NCBI GenBank assembly: GCA_900618425.1
Contig: UZAN01039811.1
Location: forward strand, 7,997-71,996
From: Echinostoma caproni
Lineage: Eukaryota; Platyhelminthes; Trematoda; Plagiorchiida; Echinostomatidae
DNA: 64,000 bases
Reading direction: 5' to 3'
Part shown: positions 11,601 to 26,600 of the stretch, one piece after another
Numbering within the stretch: position 1 is the stretch's first letter
Layout: every line of letters begins with the position of its first letter
Notes under the pieces: generated by a model
The model's input: the letters and a program-made list of their open reading frames with translations, nothing else
Told to the model about the DNA's origin: nothing
Databases searched by the model: none
Position numbers and translations under genes: made by a program

Positions 11601-14600
11601 ATTCGTAGACGACTGCATTCGATTTACTCCAATTGTTGTTAACATAACTTGCAACGCCTCCGCCTTGTTTGTAGACACTCAAGGAACGGTCACCCCGATA
11701 CAGATTATACCTATCCAAGGTTGTAACTTCACTGGAAATTTCTTTATGCAACTACAATTCTAGTGGTATAACAATCTCAAGGATTTTACTTCTTTTTCGT
11801 GTGATGTCTACTACATCGTCGACTTTTTCCAACAGAGAACGCATGTTGCTTGGTAAAGTAAGAGAAATTTGCATTTTACGAGTATTGCTCTGTCTGAGAC
11901 CGGCTTGCCAACTCGCGCAATGTTTCTCTCGTCGGCTGCCTCGTGCTTGGATAATCCGCTTGAAATTGTTTCTCTATTTGTCGGCATAATTCACAAAAGA
12001 TGCGGTTCTCACGATAGCACAACGATTTTATAAATGTACTCTTGTAGGGTAGCATTTGGTGTCGTTGATCAGGATGCGATTGATGATGAGTAAATCCACA
12101 AAAAGGTATAACGTGATTTTCGAGCTTAGTGGCGAAACCGAATTCAAAGGCATCAAGGTATTTGATAATCAACGAGAAAGCACGACAATTACTCTAATGA
12201 TGAAAGACCAAAATGACTTCAACAGTTATTCAATATTTGTGATACTCTTCTTCTTATGTAATGTGCAAAATGTCACATCAAAAGCATGCATTTTTGCTTT
12301 GTTTGGTCATTTTTAACACGATTCCTCTAAGTCATAGACAAAAATGGAGCTTTTAAGTTTAACTACAAACTACCGTAATAGTAGGCACCAATTATAAACG
12401 GAATTGTCTATCGATTAGAATGATTGTTTCCAACGGAGGGCGGATCTGTGCACGCGTCTGTGCGAATTTAGAACAGTGTCAGTCATTAAATATGATCCCC
12501 TGGCATGAATCAACTTTAATGTTGTGAAGATTATACGTTTGTATACTACAATATGCCATATATATGCTTATTCTACTGACTTTATATAACATTTCAAAGA
12601 TAACTTTTGTACCTAGTCTCGGATGACTATCTATACCATCAATAACCTCGTAATGTTGCACCTTACGGCCTTTGTATCTACACCTTTTTCCATTAAGCTT
12701 TAGTCAAAACCCATAGTCCTTTAGCCTCAACGCACAAACTTTAGTCACGCCGCAGTAGACGAGTCAGATCAAAAAGTTTCGGAATATTCTGAAGTCAACG
12801 AATGTTGAGAAAAATTATTTTCTATAAATGTTGATGTTGCAAAGCTTGGTTAAGAAATAAGAAGGTGTGGGAGTTGCATGCTGCAGCACATGTTGATTGG
12901 AGAAGCTTTAACCGATGTGTCCGTATCGTCACATCATTTGACACATCTCGTACAGCTTCTGTGTTTCTGTATAACACGCGATACTTCTAGGAGGAAACAT
13001 CTCAAGTGTAACTCAAACGATACATTGTTTTGCATTAACAAGTGAACTCTGTTCATCAGAAGGGGATACAAAAACCTACTGAGGATAACAAACCGTTCGC
13101 AAAAGAACACCTCAATAACTATCATCAGTTTATTAATGATGCAACGTAAGTTCTAATTACCAGGGTCGAGGCTTGATTATTGCCGGTTTTTGTCTATAGC
13201 TTCTTGGGAAACGGTGTTCTAAAGGGGTCTTTTGGGATCAGTGTTTATTTTTCTCGACCTTTTAGTGTATCCGTATGTCAAAAAACAAAGTTCCCTTTAA
13301 GTGAATGTACGAAACAGCAAGCATATACCTTTTGGTTTATTTCAGGAAGTGTGAATGCAAAACAATGTATCGTTTGAGTTACACTTGAGATGTTTCCTCC
13401 TAGAAGTATCGCGTGTTATACAGAAACACAGAAGCTGTACGAGATGTGTCAAATGATGTGACGATACGGACACATCGGTTAAAGCTTCTCCAATCAACAT
13501 GTGCTGCAGCATGCAACTCCCACACCTTCTTATTTCTTAACCAAGCTTTGCAACATCAACATTTATAGAAAATAATTTTTCTCAACATTCGTTGACTTCA
13601 GAATATTCCGAAACTTTTTGATCTGACTCGTCTACTGCGGCGTGACTAAAGTTTGTGCGTTGAGGCTAAAGGACTATGGGTTTTGACTAAAGCATTGAGG
13701 GTTTTGGCTAAAGGAATGTACGTCAAGGCTAAGGGATTGTGGGTTTTGGCTAAAGCTTGATGTAGAACATTAATTATTAAGTCTTGCTGTTTGTTTTTAG
13801 CAAGTGAGTAATAACATATTGTTTAATCGGAATTCGAGGTGTTCTCCTTTGTCTTGTATACATGTTTGCTTGTATCTACTGTATCATAGTAACTAACCAT
13901 TTTGTCATCATTTGTTCTAAAAATTGAGGAACCAGACGCTTTCATTTTTCATTTTAATCTGCTCTTCATTTCATGATATGTTTTTAGCCTAATGATACGT
14001 TTTACGTGAATGATAGATGAAGTTATATTTTAATAAACTGAAGACTCATTTGCGAATCAGACATCGTGATTCAGTGTTCGTGTGTAAACTCCGGGAAAAC
14101 ATGAAGACTAGCATCTTAGGTAATTAAAGTTAAAGGTTGAAAATGAGTAGAACGATGGTTTTGAAAGATTGATAAATTCGCAAGCCGGATGACGTCATAC
14201 ATTTACCAGCAGGCGGATGTCGGTTAAACTATGAAGCTCAGGAAAACCTGTAGCGTCTGTTTTGTATTAGTTATTTAATTAAAGCGTATTAGAAGTCTCA
14301 GTTTTATGGGACCCTGGAGATGTGGATGTTTTTCATATTGTTTCATTCATAAGCGTCTGACATTTTCCTGTGCATCATACTACCGTAACAGCTTAATTGC
14401 ATAGTACAGTAATTTTTATTCATTGTTCTTCCGGCCAAGAAATGGTAAACTCTATCTCTCGCTTCTGTGAACATGTTGCTTCTCAAGCCATTGAGGTTTA
14501 CCAATAGCGTTGAATCCCAAATCTAGAAATACTATTTCAAATTGGTTGCTTTCAGCATCGGGAGTATATCTCCCTACATTGTTGCTTCGATGATAGTTTA

Positions 14601-17600
14601 TTTCGAAATTCAGTAACTCACGAGAAGAGTGAAACAAGTAACAATATTTATGCCAGGCAATAAATAATACAACACGATTGAATAAAAATGAGTTCAATTT
14701 CGGCATTTGATTACCGTGCTATTCACACTCTTTGACCGTACTACTATGGTTAACGATCTCTGTCTGTGCCTGTTCGGTCTAACGGATTCTCCTCTTCTTT
14801 TCACTATGGCTAGGTGTGATACGTGTTGGAACTGGACTGGAAGCGCTCAACGCGAACAAACCTTATGTGTTTCAAGTGATTGCAGAGGACTGCCACCGAC
14901 CTATCCCTTTGAGTGCTTCAGTGGATGTACAAGTGACACTTCTTAAACAAGGCTGTCAACAAGGCTGGAAAGGTGTGTGTTTGTTTTCATCGCCTATTTT
15001 CACTTTTCCTTCACAGTTACTCACTTGAGGCTACAACACTTTATGGGTGTGAGGGTGAATCAGTGGGGCAACCTGACAGGATGCAAAATCTTTTCACCCC
15101 AAAACTTGAAATGTAATAGAATATTATGTACTAGTCTAAGTGAAATGAAATCCTGTGAGCTTATGGGATGTTCTAGTTTTTTAATACCGTTTTCCAAGAC
15201 CTTTACTTACGTATTGTGATTATTGCACTCCATAAGCGCCTGAGTCTAGGTTGTGTATCGAACAAATCATGGCTCAATAATCTTCACAACAAAGAGACGG
15301 AATTCTGCTAGATTGTCCCGGTCAAACCAGATGAATTTCCTTGGAGGATTCACGTATGAAGCCTTTGACTTGTCAATGTCTAAATCACCACGCAGCGGAG
15401 CGGTGTTTAAAGACGGCAGTCTATTGAGGGCCGGTGTTTAATTGAAAATTATTTATAATTGGCTATTTGTAAAAAAGATTTCGAAGAGCATAATGGTTAC
15501 ATTTCAGCTTTTGTCCGAAATGTTATTCTTAATCTAATGTTTTCAAGAAATTTTGGCTACTTGAAATCTAGTTTTGTTTCGCACATGTTAGTATCCACTG
15601 CATATGTCAATCTGTTTAATTTGTTTCATTTAATAATACATATATACATATGCATAAATATATTTGTATGTGTGTAAATAAACCGTACAACGGACAGATT
15701 ATATGGAGAAGAAGTATGGCATTTTTGTGCTTAATTTTTCGATGCATTCTTCTTTAACTGACAGTATTTTTTCTTCTTTGACCTTTGGTTGTCCTCGATC
15801 AAACCAAAAAGAATGCCTAAGATGCTTGGTCAGGAATGCGCGTTACTGTCAAATATTCTTATAGTCCCTTAAACTGAAATAAGTCATCAAACTAAACTAA
15901 AACCCTGCGTGATACTGTTCCATCAATGGTAAGTCATTTTAAAAATAGACCAGGTATTTTGCTGAGAAAATATATTGGTTGCTCATTTTCTTACAAGGGA
16001 AGGACTGCATTTTTTGTCGAACTTGTGGTGGTAGACCCGCCGTTTTTCTGCGCTATCAGTATTTTTTGTGCCTGGAGTGTTGAGCATAGATTCATGGCAA
16101 TTGTAAAATGTGATCAAAGTGAACACTCAAGTGCCATAGAGTTTTTTAACTTCCGATAGACGGTATTAAAAATATTCCTTTCGACGGAAAAGGATTCCTA
16201 TGATATATTAAAAGTAGTTGTTGTAACTGGATTTTTGGACTGCTGCGCATCGAGTGGATTGCGATTAAGTGAAATATGTCCTTTCACTCGGATGATTCTG
16301 CTTGCAGTCCTGAATCGTATTCAGGTCCACCAACTAGGTAGGGTAAACAACAAGTCTTAGTTTCAACTTAAGACGTGGAATGTTCAATTGGACCTATTCA
16401 TGTTAATTTTTTTCGAATTTCATTATGTTGTTATTGTTATTGTTGCTGTGGTAGTGGTGGCGGTGGTAAGCGCATTGTTAAAAAATACGGTAGTTTACTC
16501 TCTAAACGACGAAATTCTGCATGAAATTCTACGTTTGCTTTTATAATCGAGGCGTAATCAGTTGAGAAGTACTGATCACCCCCGTTTTCCCTTTTGACGA
16601 AAACATTTGTGACTGTATCTCGGCGGATTTTAATCAGACAATGCGTAGTTTCTAACGAAATATGGCTTTCGGTTTATCGTTCCTCGGTCTCCGGCAGCCT
16701 AAATTCACGCATTAATACAACATGGATTCTTCCAGCTAACTAAATTCGAAAAAAATGAAAAACATTCAAGGATGGCTTTGATTTAGCTCATTTAAGTTAT
16801 ATTGGTACAGACGGTGTTCGGTGTTGGATGTGGGTCTTACTCTTTGAGAGTTCTTTTATTGCCCCTCTGCAGATTATATGCATTGTATTTGTGGTGGAAT
16901 CCTTCTGTTTTGGTTTGTGTGTGCTATATCAGGTCGCTCATTAACACAAAGTACGATTTGCATCAATTCAATTGAATACGAACCATGATTCTTAAATTGG
17001 TTAAATAGGCATTTTTAAGGCTTCGAAGCGATGAAGTGAAGTTTGTAAATGTAATTGTTGTAGAGTCACATAACGTTACTGTGACCAATGTAAGCATAAG
17101 GTGAAATCATTGTATAGATTTTGAGAAGGACATGAATTAGGTATCACCTTTAATGAAGGAAATCAACGATGAAATTACCAAACGTTAATAAAAATGCACT
17201 AAGACCGATTACAACTGTATTTGTTTTTTAGATGTCACAGTAGTCAGTAATAAAGTTTACCTGCATAGACATGAACTTATGTATATAATTATTTATATAC
17301 ATATATACGTATACATATATGACAGTTTTGCAAACAACAGTGTTATATTTTTCTGTTGTAGTAGCTCGGTCGTATATCTTGATGATGCTGAATTGTTATT
17401 GTCCTTTCAGTTAGTGATGAAACGCTGATAATCTAATTATTAAGCCCATTGAACAATTGGATATATATATATATGGGTTACTTACCATTTTGTTGCATTG
17501 GCTAAGATGGCCAGCGTGTGTAACACACTTTGAGCAACTAGCGAAATCATGGAAAAATGATAAACTAAAAGGCGTGAAAAATGTGCACATTTTTCACATT

Positions 17601-20600
17601 AAAAAGCATCACTCATAGGAACGTTAGTGCAACGCTTTATTCTTGGTTAAACTTATATAAAGTACATTTTGCCTCAGTTCAATCGTTTCAATAGACAGAA
17701 TGTTGAAAAACTATCCTTACAGCCGCCATAATACCCTAAGAAGAACAGTCTAGAGATGAAAGCGATTCACGTAAACGGATTTGTGAAGGTTGTACTTAAT
17801 TCTTGTTCTACATGAACGTGCCACTTTGGTGCATTCAGGTAGTTAAGGTGGGTTGTGTGTAGCCACCTATAAGTCACAAAATGCTTGCGTGAGAGCGTGA
17901 TGCATAGATTTTACGTTCCTTCATTGTGTGCGTTGTTAGTACATTTGAACAAGGTATGCAATTAATGGTGAGCCGATAAACAACTGTCACAATGGATACG
18001 CACAAAGTTGTAAGGAATTCCTGTCACTTTTTAAACTGAATGTTATATTAAAGAGTGCATTTTGCATCAGTTGATATTCGAAAGTATATGTTTAGCTTTT
18101 CTAGGAGTTTATACTATCGATTAATTTATTTCATACTGAACTCTAATAAATTATGAAACAGTCGACCTTTGTAGATAAAAATAAAAATGATCCTGGGATA
18201 AAGCTCTTCTCAACTACAGAACAAGAAATAAGAATTAAATTTTTCGGAAGCATATTACGGGGTTTCATCAGCAGTACAAACACGAGGATCGAACCTTGAA
18301 AGGCAAATATACTACCCACTTGATTACAGGGAAGTTGATCCAACTGTCTCACTTTGTCTATTTACTATACGGTACAAGCCATCTTTCGAAGTTTACTACG
18401 GGCATCGTACCTCACTCATCTTGGCAATAGCCACGTGATATTTGACTCAGAATCGTTTCGAATATGACTAGTTGTTCCTTTTTATGTTTAATTACATGTA
18501 CAGTAATGTATACAACGACTTTTCAAGAAGATGCCTCATAAACCAAATTTTCAACGGGTGCGACAGCTGCACTTCCATTCACTGTTGAAGGTGTGTAGTA
18601 GGCTATCAGCCACTTAGAACTGATTATACATTATCGCACGAAGTACAAAAATCAGTAAGCATTGTGGAATATTTCTTCTTCTGCCCTACCGATCTGAATT
18701 ATGGCACACAATGAACTGTGTTTACATATTTCTAAAAAACATTCGCTATACGCTGATGAGATAAAACTACCCCACGGTTATAGGTTTGGCTCCGGACATC
18801 GAGTACCGAGGTACATCTGATAGTACTCATCGTTTGTTCTGGCCCGCAAAACCCGTTTTGGAAACTTGCACACGAGATTGCCCGGATCCGACAATACGAT
18901 TGCAACTGGAGCTCAAATCTGCGGTCGATGGTAATCTGATTCCAACCGCCACTCCACAAGCTTGCTTGCATGATCCGGAACATTTGAACCGACAAAGGAG
19001 TCTATGTAGTAAGTCGGAGAGCATGAAAGTGATTATAGGGCGTTCTGAAAAGAAATTTTAAAGAAATTTTACTAATCTTTAAAGGAAAAGACGTAGGGAA
19101 TGTTGGTTCATGCCTGGAAAACTTCTTTTTCTGTATGCGGGCATTTCTGTATGACGACCAATACCCGTAGCCAAACTATCGGATAAAGACATTTTAGATG
19201 AATCTTTCGTTCGTAGTTACGTCATAATGACCGATTTATTTTTATAGGAACAGGACAAAGAAGGATTTTGGTCACAAAATAGAGAAGTTTTGCGAAAGTT
19301 ATGTTGACCGATGTATAGGCTTTTGAATGACTTGCAGAAGACAGCAAATATTACATTGTCTTTTTTAGGCTTCTCACTATCACATAATGTTTGGTCAGTA
19401 GTGAATTATAAAGATAAAGTTTTTACTGGATTCTAAAGACTTTCATTAAAGGTTTGTTTACAATAGTGTATAAGTACTAAGTCTATGCCAGGAATAGAAA
19501 AATGATTTACCCAACTTTTTCTTGTTCTGTAAAGTAGCTTCAACTGCACATTATTGCTATTGATCGTCATTGGTATGCTTGCTTGTAGTTCTGGTAGACT
19601 ACGAGCGTTGCTATCGACGATTGGTACCACCAAGTGTGGTTGGTAGTTTTATGCTGCCTGCTTTTCACGTGTTGCTGCACCGTTCGGTGCGCGTCATGCA
19701 TTTTCGCTTGGAGACTACTGGTATACTAGAATACAAGTAACGAAACTTGAGAAACTACGCATGCAAGCACAGCCGTTCGTTTCGCTCAGCAGGCGTAACC
19801 AACCCTCTCACATACACACGCACACACAAATACCGCACTCAGCGAGATAGACTGATTGCCATTTCACAGCCGTGCCTCATCACGGAGTCCAGTCTTGACA
19901 CGGGTCGAGTTGTTCTGAGTGCTCATGTTGATTCTACCGGCTTTGATCGATACTATTGGCACGGATCGTCTTACCACACAATCTTCCCATGACCAATCGA
20001 TGAACCTGGTCCTGGTCCGGCAGCTCATTCACGTCCGCACATCAACACGGTAACAAACATGCACGTGCTCATTCGCAAAGCTCGCGCGCAATGAATTTAT
20101 ACACATGCACAAACAAGCACAGATTTGTGTTGACAAATCCACGCACTCACTCATTCCGACCAACCCACCTGAGGATCGGCATTCGAGTCAGTGGGACGAG
20201 TGTGTTCATCTATCTGAAACGCGACTGTATATACACGCACCGANCGCACCGATGTGCGCAAGACGTCACCTGAATTTCGCAATGAAATAAACATGTGATA
20301 TCCCGGTGGAATGTACGCATACGATTGACCTGACATGAGCATAAAACCGTTTATTTACTAGGAAAGAGAGCAGATTTCCATATTGATTTTTAGTCTGGCA
20401 CAATTCATTGGATTCACTCTTCTGGTATTGTGATTTGCAGATACCGAACTTTGAAGCTTCCTCCTATCTAGCACGGTAGATCTTTAGTGTTCACTCCACA
20501 CAAATTTTGCTTGAGTATTTGAATGTTCTCTAAATGAAATTTCTACGCCTGAATCTGTTCTAGTTTCGAGCGTGACAGATATCAAAAGACAAACAACAGC

Positions 20601-23600
20601 AAACAAGCTTGTTTTCGTAACTTCGTCTTCACGCATTTACAGTTGTGTGTTTATATCTAATGTAGAAATAAATGTGATTGGTCTATTGAGATTAAGTGTG
20701 AAAATACACAATGTCTGTCAAGTTCAATCAGAGCGATTGAAGAAATGGGGCAGTGGGCGAAGGGGGTCCAAGGTCAATTCTGGAAATTTCCGATGACCTT
20801 TTTCACGTGCAATTTGTCACGCCACGTTGCGTCATCACGACATGATTGAGGTCATGGTTCGGATCATCACGTAGATTTGGTTGGGGCCAAGGCAACTGGA
20901 GTGCGGCAACCCATTTCTCCCAGTTGCACAGTAGTGGGTTCATGATTTTGATTGCTACAGCTTCTGCCTTTGCCAAGTGACGTTTCCGAACGTACTTTGA
21001 TTTGTTTTGGGGAACTCTGTAAACGACTGTAAATGCATCATTGTCTGGCTGGTTTCCGGTATCAGCGAGGTGGGCCATAATCGCACTGGTTATTGTTTTC
21101 TTGCAACCCGTGCTAAGCAAAGCCGGTTTATGTTCTGTGATTCTTTGTGATAACTGTCACATCGTTCGTCATACATAACGCGCTGAACATGTGCAAGTGA
21201 ATGAATATGTAATCATAGATGAGGAGAGGCAGCTCATCCTTGAGGTTTGTACAGAGCTGTAGCCGATATATTATATTATATCATATATTATATGAGAGAT
21301 ACAATATATATATGAAGTAATATTTGGATTCATCCCAAAGAGAGAGAACAAAAGCCGCAAAGTTTTGATAGCGATATTTCGACCCTCTTGGTGAACACTT
21401 TTACAGTCAATAAAAGGCAATGATTTTCACATGGTTGGCGTAACTCTGTTTTCTATCGATTGTGTTGCGAACTGAACGGCAAGCCGTTGGATAAAAGTGA
21501 TGATTCTTCTGAAAGTGGCATTTTGTTTTCTTTTTTCTTTCATTCATTTTATCGAATACAAGATAGTTCTAAACTGTTTCTAGGACGGGCAAGGCGACCA
21601 TGAGATACAACGAAATGAAAACCTTAGACAACATTATATAATGAATGAAAAAGGATCATACTATTGATTTTTCTAGTCTCCGACTTTCTGGAAAGTATCT
21701 TCCGTGTACGCTTAAATAACTTCCCGGACGTGTGATTAGATTTAAGTCAAAAACGTGCAAATATCGACCGTTATAGTTCCGTAATTCTCGGTCAACTCTA
21801 AAATATAGCAGAATATCAACCAAGATAAACAAATTTCGCAGGGTGAGAGAGAATCAATCAGAGCCTATAACAAACTGACGGGGAAGTAGTTTGTAGGCTG
21901 GAAGAGAAAACCGGGGAAGCTTCGTGATCGAAGAATGGTGAGGGCAGGCGAATGCAGAACAGGGGAAACTGGACCTGGAGACGCAGTAAAGGGTTGTAAA
22001 GCCGCATGTCAAAAACTGTGTTCCAGTCAACGCGCAGCACAGGTGGTCCTTGTGAACAGAAACGGCATTGAGAATAAAAGACTTGTTCAGGCGCGGTTGA
22101 TTGTGTTGATGTACGGCCCGAAACATGGAACCATTTTTGTCAGTGTTGGGGTCCAGAGACTCAAGTCCACTGCACTATTACTGTCCATCAAACAATATAT
22201 AAACCTTTAGTTGGAAGCGAAGATGTAAGTAATGAGCAATAAATATCATTCTGGTATTTCCGATGAATAAGTGTTTCCATTTTGCAGTTATCTGTTTGTA
22301 GTTTAATCTATGCACAGTCCTAGAGTGAACTGCGCTCGTGAAACGCAGGGAATGATATTGTTAAAATCAAAGTTTCACTAATCATGTGTTCACTTGTACG
22401 GGCATTGGATAGTGACAAATAGCAACGCCAGTGAATTAGTCCGTGTACTCTTTATGGTTCGTATTTCGAGGGAACCCACATCACACACTGTGATATAAAA
22501 TACTGATGGAGATTTCCGCAATAAAGTAATCAGTTTGTATGGTGTTATAAGCCTCAAAACCTATGGGCCATAACTAAGTCGTATGTTTGCCACATTACTG
22601 ATAGCAAAAGAGAAAAAATAAACCGGCAGTGACAAACACTTTTGAGATGTAATTCCTGTCTGCGTTGCGTTTATTTGTGGAACTTGACAGTAAATCAATA
22701 TTATCTTCAACAGTTGAGCAGTGAAGTGACGCATTTTCTCATTTCTCGAGTGTAAAGGAAAGCATTGATTTTGACGATCTTCAAAGGGTAAACCTAGTTT
22801 AATACAGTGCATATTTCAGCTGGATGGCTGTGAAAACTAGGGGGTCTGAATGCATCCAGTGTTCGTTCATCCGTAACCTGGACTTGGTTGACAAATGGGA
22901 AAACGACAATACCCTTGCGTGCAACACAGATCTCTGCCTCCATTTCCAGCTTCCTTTTCCATTCTTTATTTCCTTAAACTTCACAAGAATGAAGAAATGA
23001 TCCACTACGCATAGTTTACACTCTTTTGTTTCGCAAACGACCGAGGATTTGTTTGGATACGGGCCAACCGGTTCAAGCTGTTAGATGTATTTTGTTTGCA
23101 GCACCCAAAGCAGATTGTTGTTGTTGTTATTGGCCAGCCGAGGTATGTTTTCTACATNTACATGATAGACAACCCTGAAAACCAAATTATGATTTAGGTT
23201 TCAGGTCTGGATGACAAATTTGTTCTCGTAAGCTCAATAAATAAGAGATCTACCGGTGGTCTCTCTCACAGCACTGTTGTACGCAGTTACTAGTTTTCTT
23301 CTCCCAGAAGAATGTGGTTATCAAGTAGCTATTGTCAAATCTGGTTTCAGGGAAAATATCTTCACGAGATAACTCTAATGAAGCATCTAATAATAAGACG
23401 TTTTTCGTGCAGCACAAATCTTCCCTTCGGTTGACAGTGCTTTGAACATTCACTTTTATACGTAAATGTCTACCCGGAAATCATCTCTAATGAGACCCAT
23501 TTGCTGGAAATCCTGAGTGGTTCTATTACAAAAAGCTCTGTGTGATGAATCACCAATAAGTAAAGGACTGCGTCGAACCTGTGCAACAAATTGTTTTTTG

Positions 23601-26600
23601 AATACTGAGTATCTACCTTATGGTAATCTTAGTTGTCATCTATGAGAACAGGTTACGTTTGTGCACCGGTGATAGAATAAGCTGTTTCCTTGATAATGTT
23701 TGTTTATTTTAATAACTTTGAGGCAGATGTTCAATTCCGCGCCATGTAATTGTGACTTATGGTGAAGAAAACCCTAATAANTTATCAAATCCCTTTTCGC
23801 AGATCGAGAACTTTGGTGTGAGCAGTGCTAGTTTGCAGTTTCACTTTATACAAGTGTTAGCATTGCACTTTCAATTGCAGTAGTAATAAACTTTTTCATA
23901 CTCTCACACTCCCGCGTGGAATCCACTGCAATTTGACATCCGTGCTCTGTCTTATCAGAAACCAATCCGAGCACCCTGGTCAATTTACTCCCTAATCCCG
24001 ATCTGGATCTGGCTACCCAACTTGTCCGGCCTAGTCTGGGTAGCACACCTCGAGTGATGGCACCGTCACAAACTATGCGATTTAGTGCATCTTCGTTGTC
24101 CGTTTGGGAGCTGGATCCGAAACATTTGTCCACAGAGTCTGGAATTAACGCGTTCGATACTAATTTCACACTTTCGTTTTGGATGCGTCGAAATATGGGA
24201 CAGACACTCGGGCCTACTGCAACCCCGGAAGATCGTGAGGAGACAGTTATTTGCAGCCAGGATCAAAATAGTATGTGCTAACATGTACAATACTTTTCTA
24301 TCAAAAAATGCTTTCCTTTGTGACGATCAATTATGTTTTAGGTGCAGCTGTAATAGTAACACTCCGATACAAACAAACAGTCTGTTTCTCAGTAAGATAT
24401 AGGATTTTACACTGAGCATTATCTAATGGGCAACTTTTGGATGATATGCTAATTATTGTTATTTATTAACCCAAATATGAAAAAGCAAAATGCAGCCATC
24501 ATTTAAAAAGTGTGGCTATGAAAGCACGCAAATCAAAAATCTGCCGCAAAACGAAAGATAGGTTATTGTTCAGTTTATCGTTCTAGGACAGTGAGAGTAG
24601 GGGAAGCCCCTTCCCTCACAGTGATTTGGTTTGTGATTCATGAATTAGTCTTCACCGGTCTGAACACTGAAGTGGCCACCACCGCCGCCACCGACACCAG
24701 ATGTCCTATGGGATCAGTGTGTTGTTAATAGTGACAGCGACAGAACAAAAATTACCGAACCAAACTGACAGTTGTGAATATCAAACACGTTACCAGACGC
24801 AACGATACTTTAATGCACCTAGTTGGCTATGCAGGAGAGTGTGCTCTTTCGAATCCAACATGCGATACGAAGAATAACAGGGTTTTGATTAGAGATCTAG
24901 TAGAATTCCATTTCGAAGACCCATATAGATTTTGGATCGACTAGAAATTATGCATCTATACTAGAGACGTAAAATGCTTCCTAAAAGCGGAATGACAAAT
25001 ATCTAAAAGTGAATAATGTATATGTTTTTAAGGTCAAAAACCACAACTACTTGCTGACATTGGGAGTTGAATAATGTGAAAGATGTTTAGCATTAACAAG
25101 TTACATTTTACTGCATTTCAAGAGTTATTGACGCGATTCAAATATTATTTTACAACGTCAACATTCACTTTCACAGAAATCGGAATATGAAATTGCCTTA
25201 CGCGAATCGATTCAAGTTAGGTCAAGTCAAGGAATCGCCTTATACACCTCAATGGGTGGATATTCAGCAATTCGTAGTTTGTAAAAACAACTTATCCTCA
25301 TCAGTCATTAATATCGAAGCCCTTCGCGATGGCGGTAGCAGTGCTCTGTTAATTCAAAAAATTGTGTTGTCCGCTTTAATTTAGAAGGTTTGTACTCCCA
25401 CATCGGATCACAGAAGGCACTCACGGCTGAAGAATGCCATTAAGACCAGAAAATTCGTCCAGTGTTTACCATTGTCCCGGCACTCTTCAATGTTTTGTAC
25501 ACATAGTATGGTGCAAACCTGTTGAAATTGCCAGATAAGGTCGAACATTTGTTAGAAATTTGCTTATTACTTACTACCAAATGTAGAATTCTCGTTTTAT
25601 TCACCCAATTAAGATTGGTGTAGTATTGGGGATACTGAAATTTTAATATTGTTGTTAAATTCAAATTTGTTTAAAATAAACTAGTACGCAGGCAAAGTAT
25701 TAATATGTAAAAGCACAAAGATAGAATGCTTATAATCTTTATATGCATACTTGATGTCTTTTTCGGTTGATTGGGCAACTTAAGTGGAGCACCATGATCA
25801 GACCAATGAGAGAACAACCTCAGAATGCCCGAAACCAAACGTAACTGTTCAGCGTTTTTATTAAAGAAGTAGTTGAATCTTGAACAATGCAGACAGTCGA
25901 ATAAATGCTCTCATTTAATGATATAGCGAGATAGATCATTTTATTGCAAAAAGTAGAATTCCGTTGAATTGACCATTATCTTTGTGAATCACGAACCTGT
26001 TGAACAAGTATAAGTCCTGTTTGTTGTGTCAAACCTATCCTGCCATAGTCAGTAGTATTCAGTTAAAAGCCCAATATTATGTAGTATTGTTATGAAGGTT
26101 TTTAATATCTGTTCAGATTATGACGTATTTATTCACCCTTACCATGTTTGTCAACCGTATACTTGCAATAACCCTTAAGTGAAACCGATGAAAACACCAA
26201 TGTATGAATACATTTGTTGAGACAGGACTTGCCTTCAAAAGCCCTGAATGTCCACTGTATCTCTGTAGAACAAGTGGACTGAAAAAATACATTTGAACCC
26301 TAAGTTATGGGCTATAACCTGAAATTGAATCAGTGAATTCCACTCGCACCTCTTCTATTGAAAATAACTCCAGTTGCAAAACTACGATTCAAATTACTGT
26401 GGTTTTACCGCATGAATATCATGAACCCGTGTTACAGATCAGCAATAAATAGAGTCAGATTACATAAGCCAATGTGCATAGAGAGCCCGAATGTAACAGA
26501 CTGTGAGATAAACTGTGAAGAAAAATAACTAGTATGACTAAACTAGGCAACGAAAAGTAGCTTTTCGAATTGATTTCTGAGATAACCAAAGCAATTGACC

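Larger units (their letters stand above)
5620..14813 (+). other. Calsyntenin intron, 9.2 kb
   Basis: Starts GTAAGT and ends TAG. It holds the tRNA-like palindromic insertion (8505-8782), an antisense CR1/jockey relic (9707-11751) and the 340-bp inverted repeat (12697-13693). The rest (5620-8492 and 13800-14813) is AT-rich with no exon-like sequence that I can support. Confidence 0.75.
19009..23958 (+). other. Calsyntenin intron with Penelope relic and CA-rich tract
   Basis: Starts GTAAGT and ends ATCAG. It holds a CA/CG-richer tract (19740-20290), an antisense Penelope endonuclease relic (20803-21120), TA microsatellites (about 21266-21312) and three isolated N bases (20244, 23158, 23781). 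Confidence 0.7.

Noticed and set aside
18750..18775. CTGATGAG string as a hammerhead ribozyme core
   Set aside because: No matching GAAA segment and no stems of the required arrangement nearby.
23881..23958. Alternative upstream acceptor (TTGCAG at 23880) for the LNS exon
   Set aside because: It is phase-compatible but leads to an in-frame TGA at 23934; the acceptor at 23957-23958 restores family similarity.
25187..25384. 65-codon frame in a calsyntenin intron as an extra exon
   Set aside because: The exons at 24270 and 27099 already join in phase with uninterrupted family similarity.
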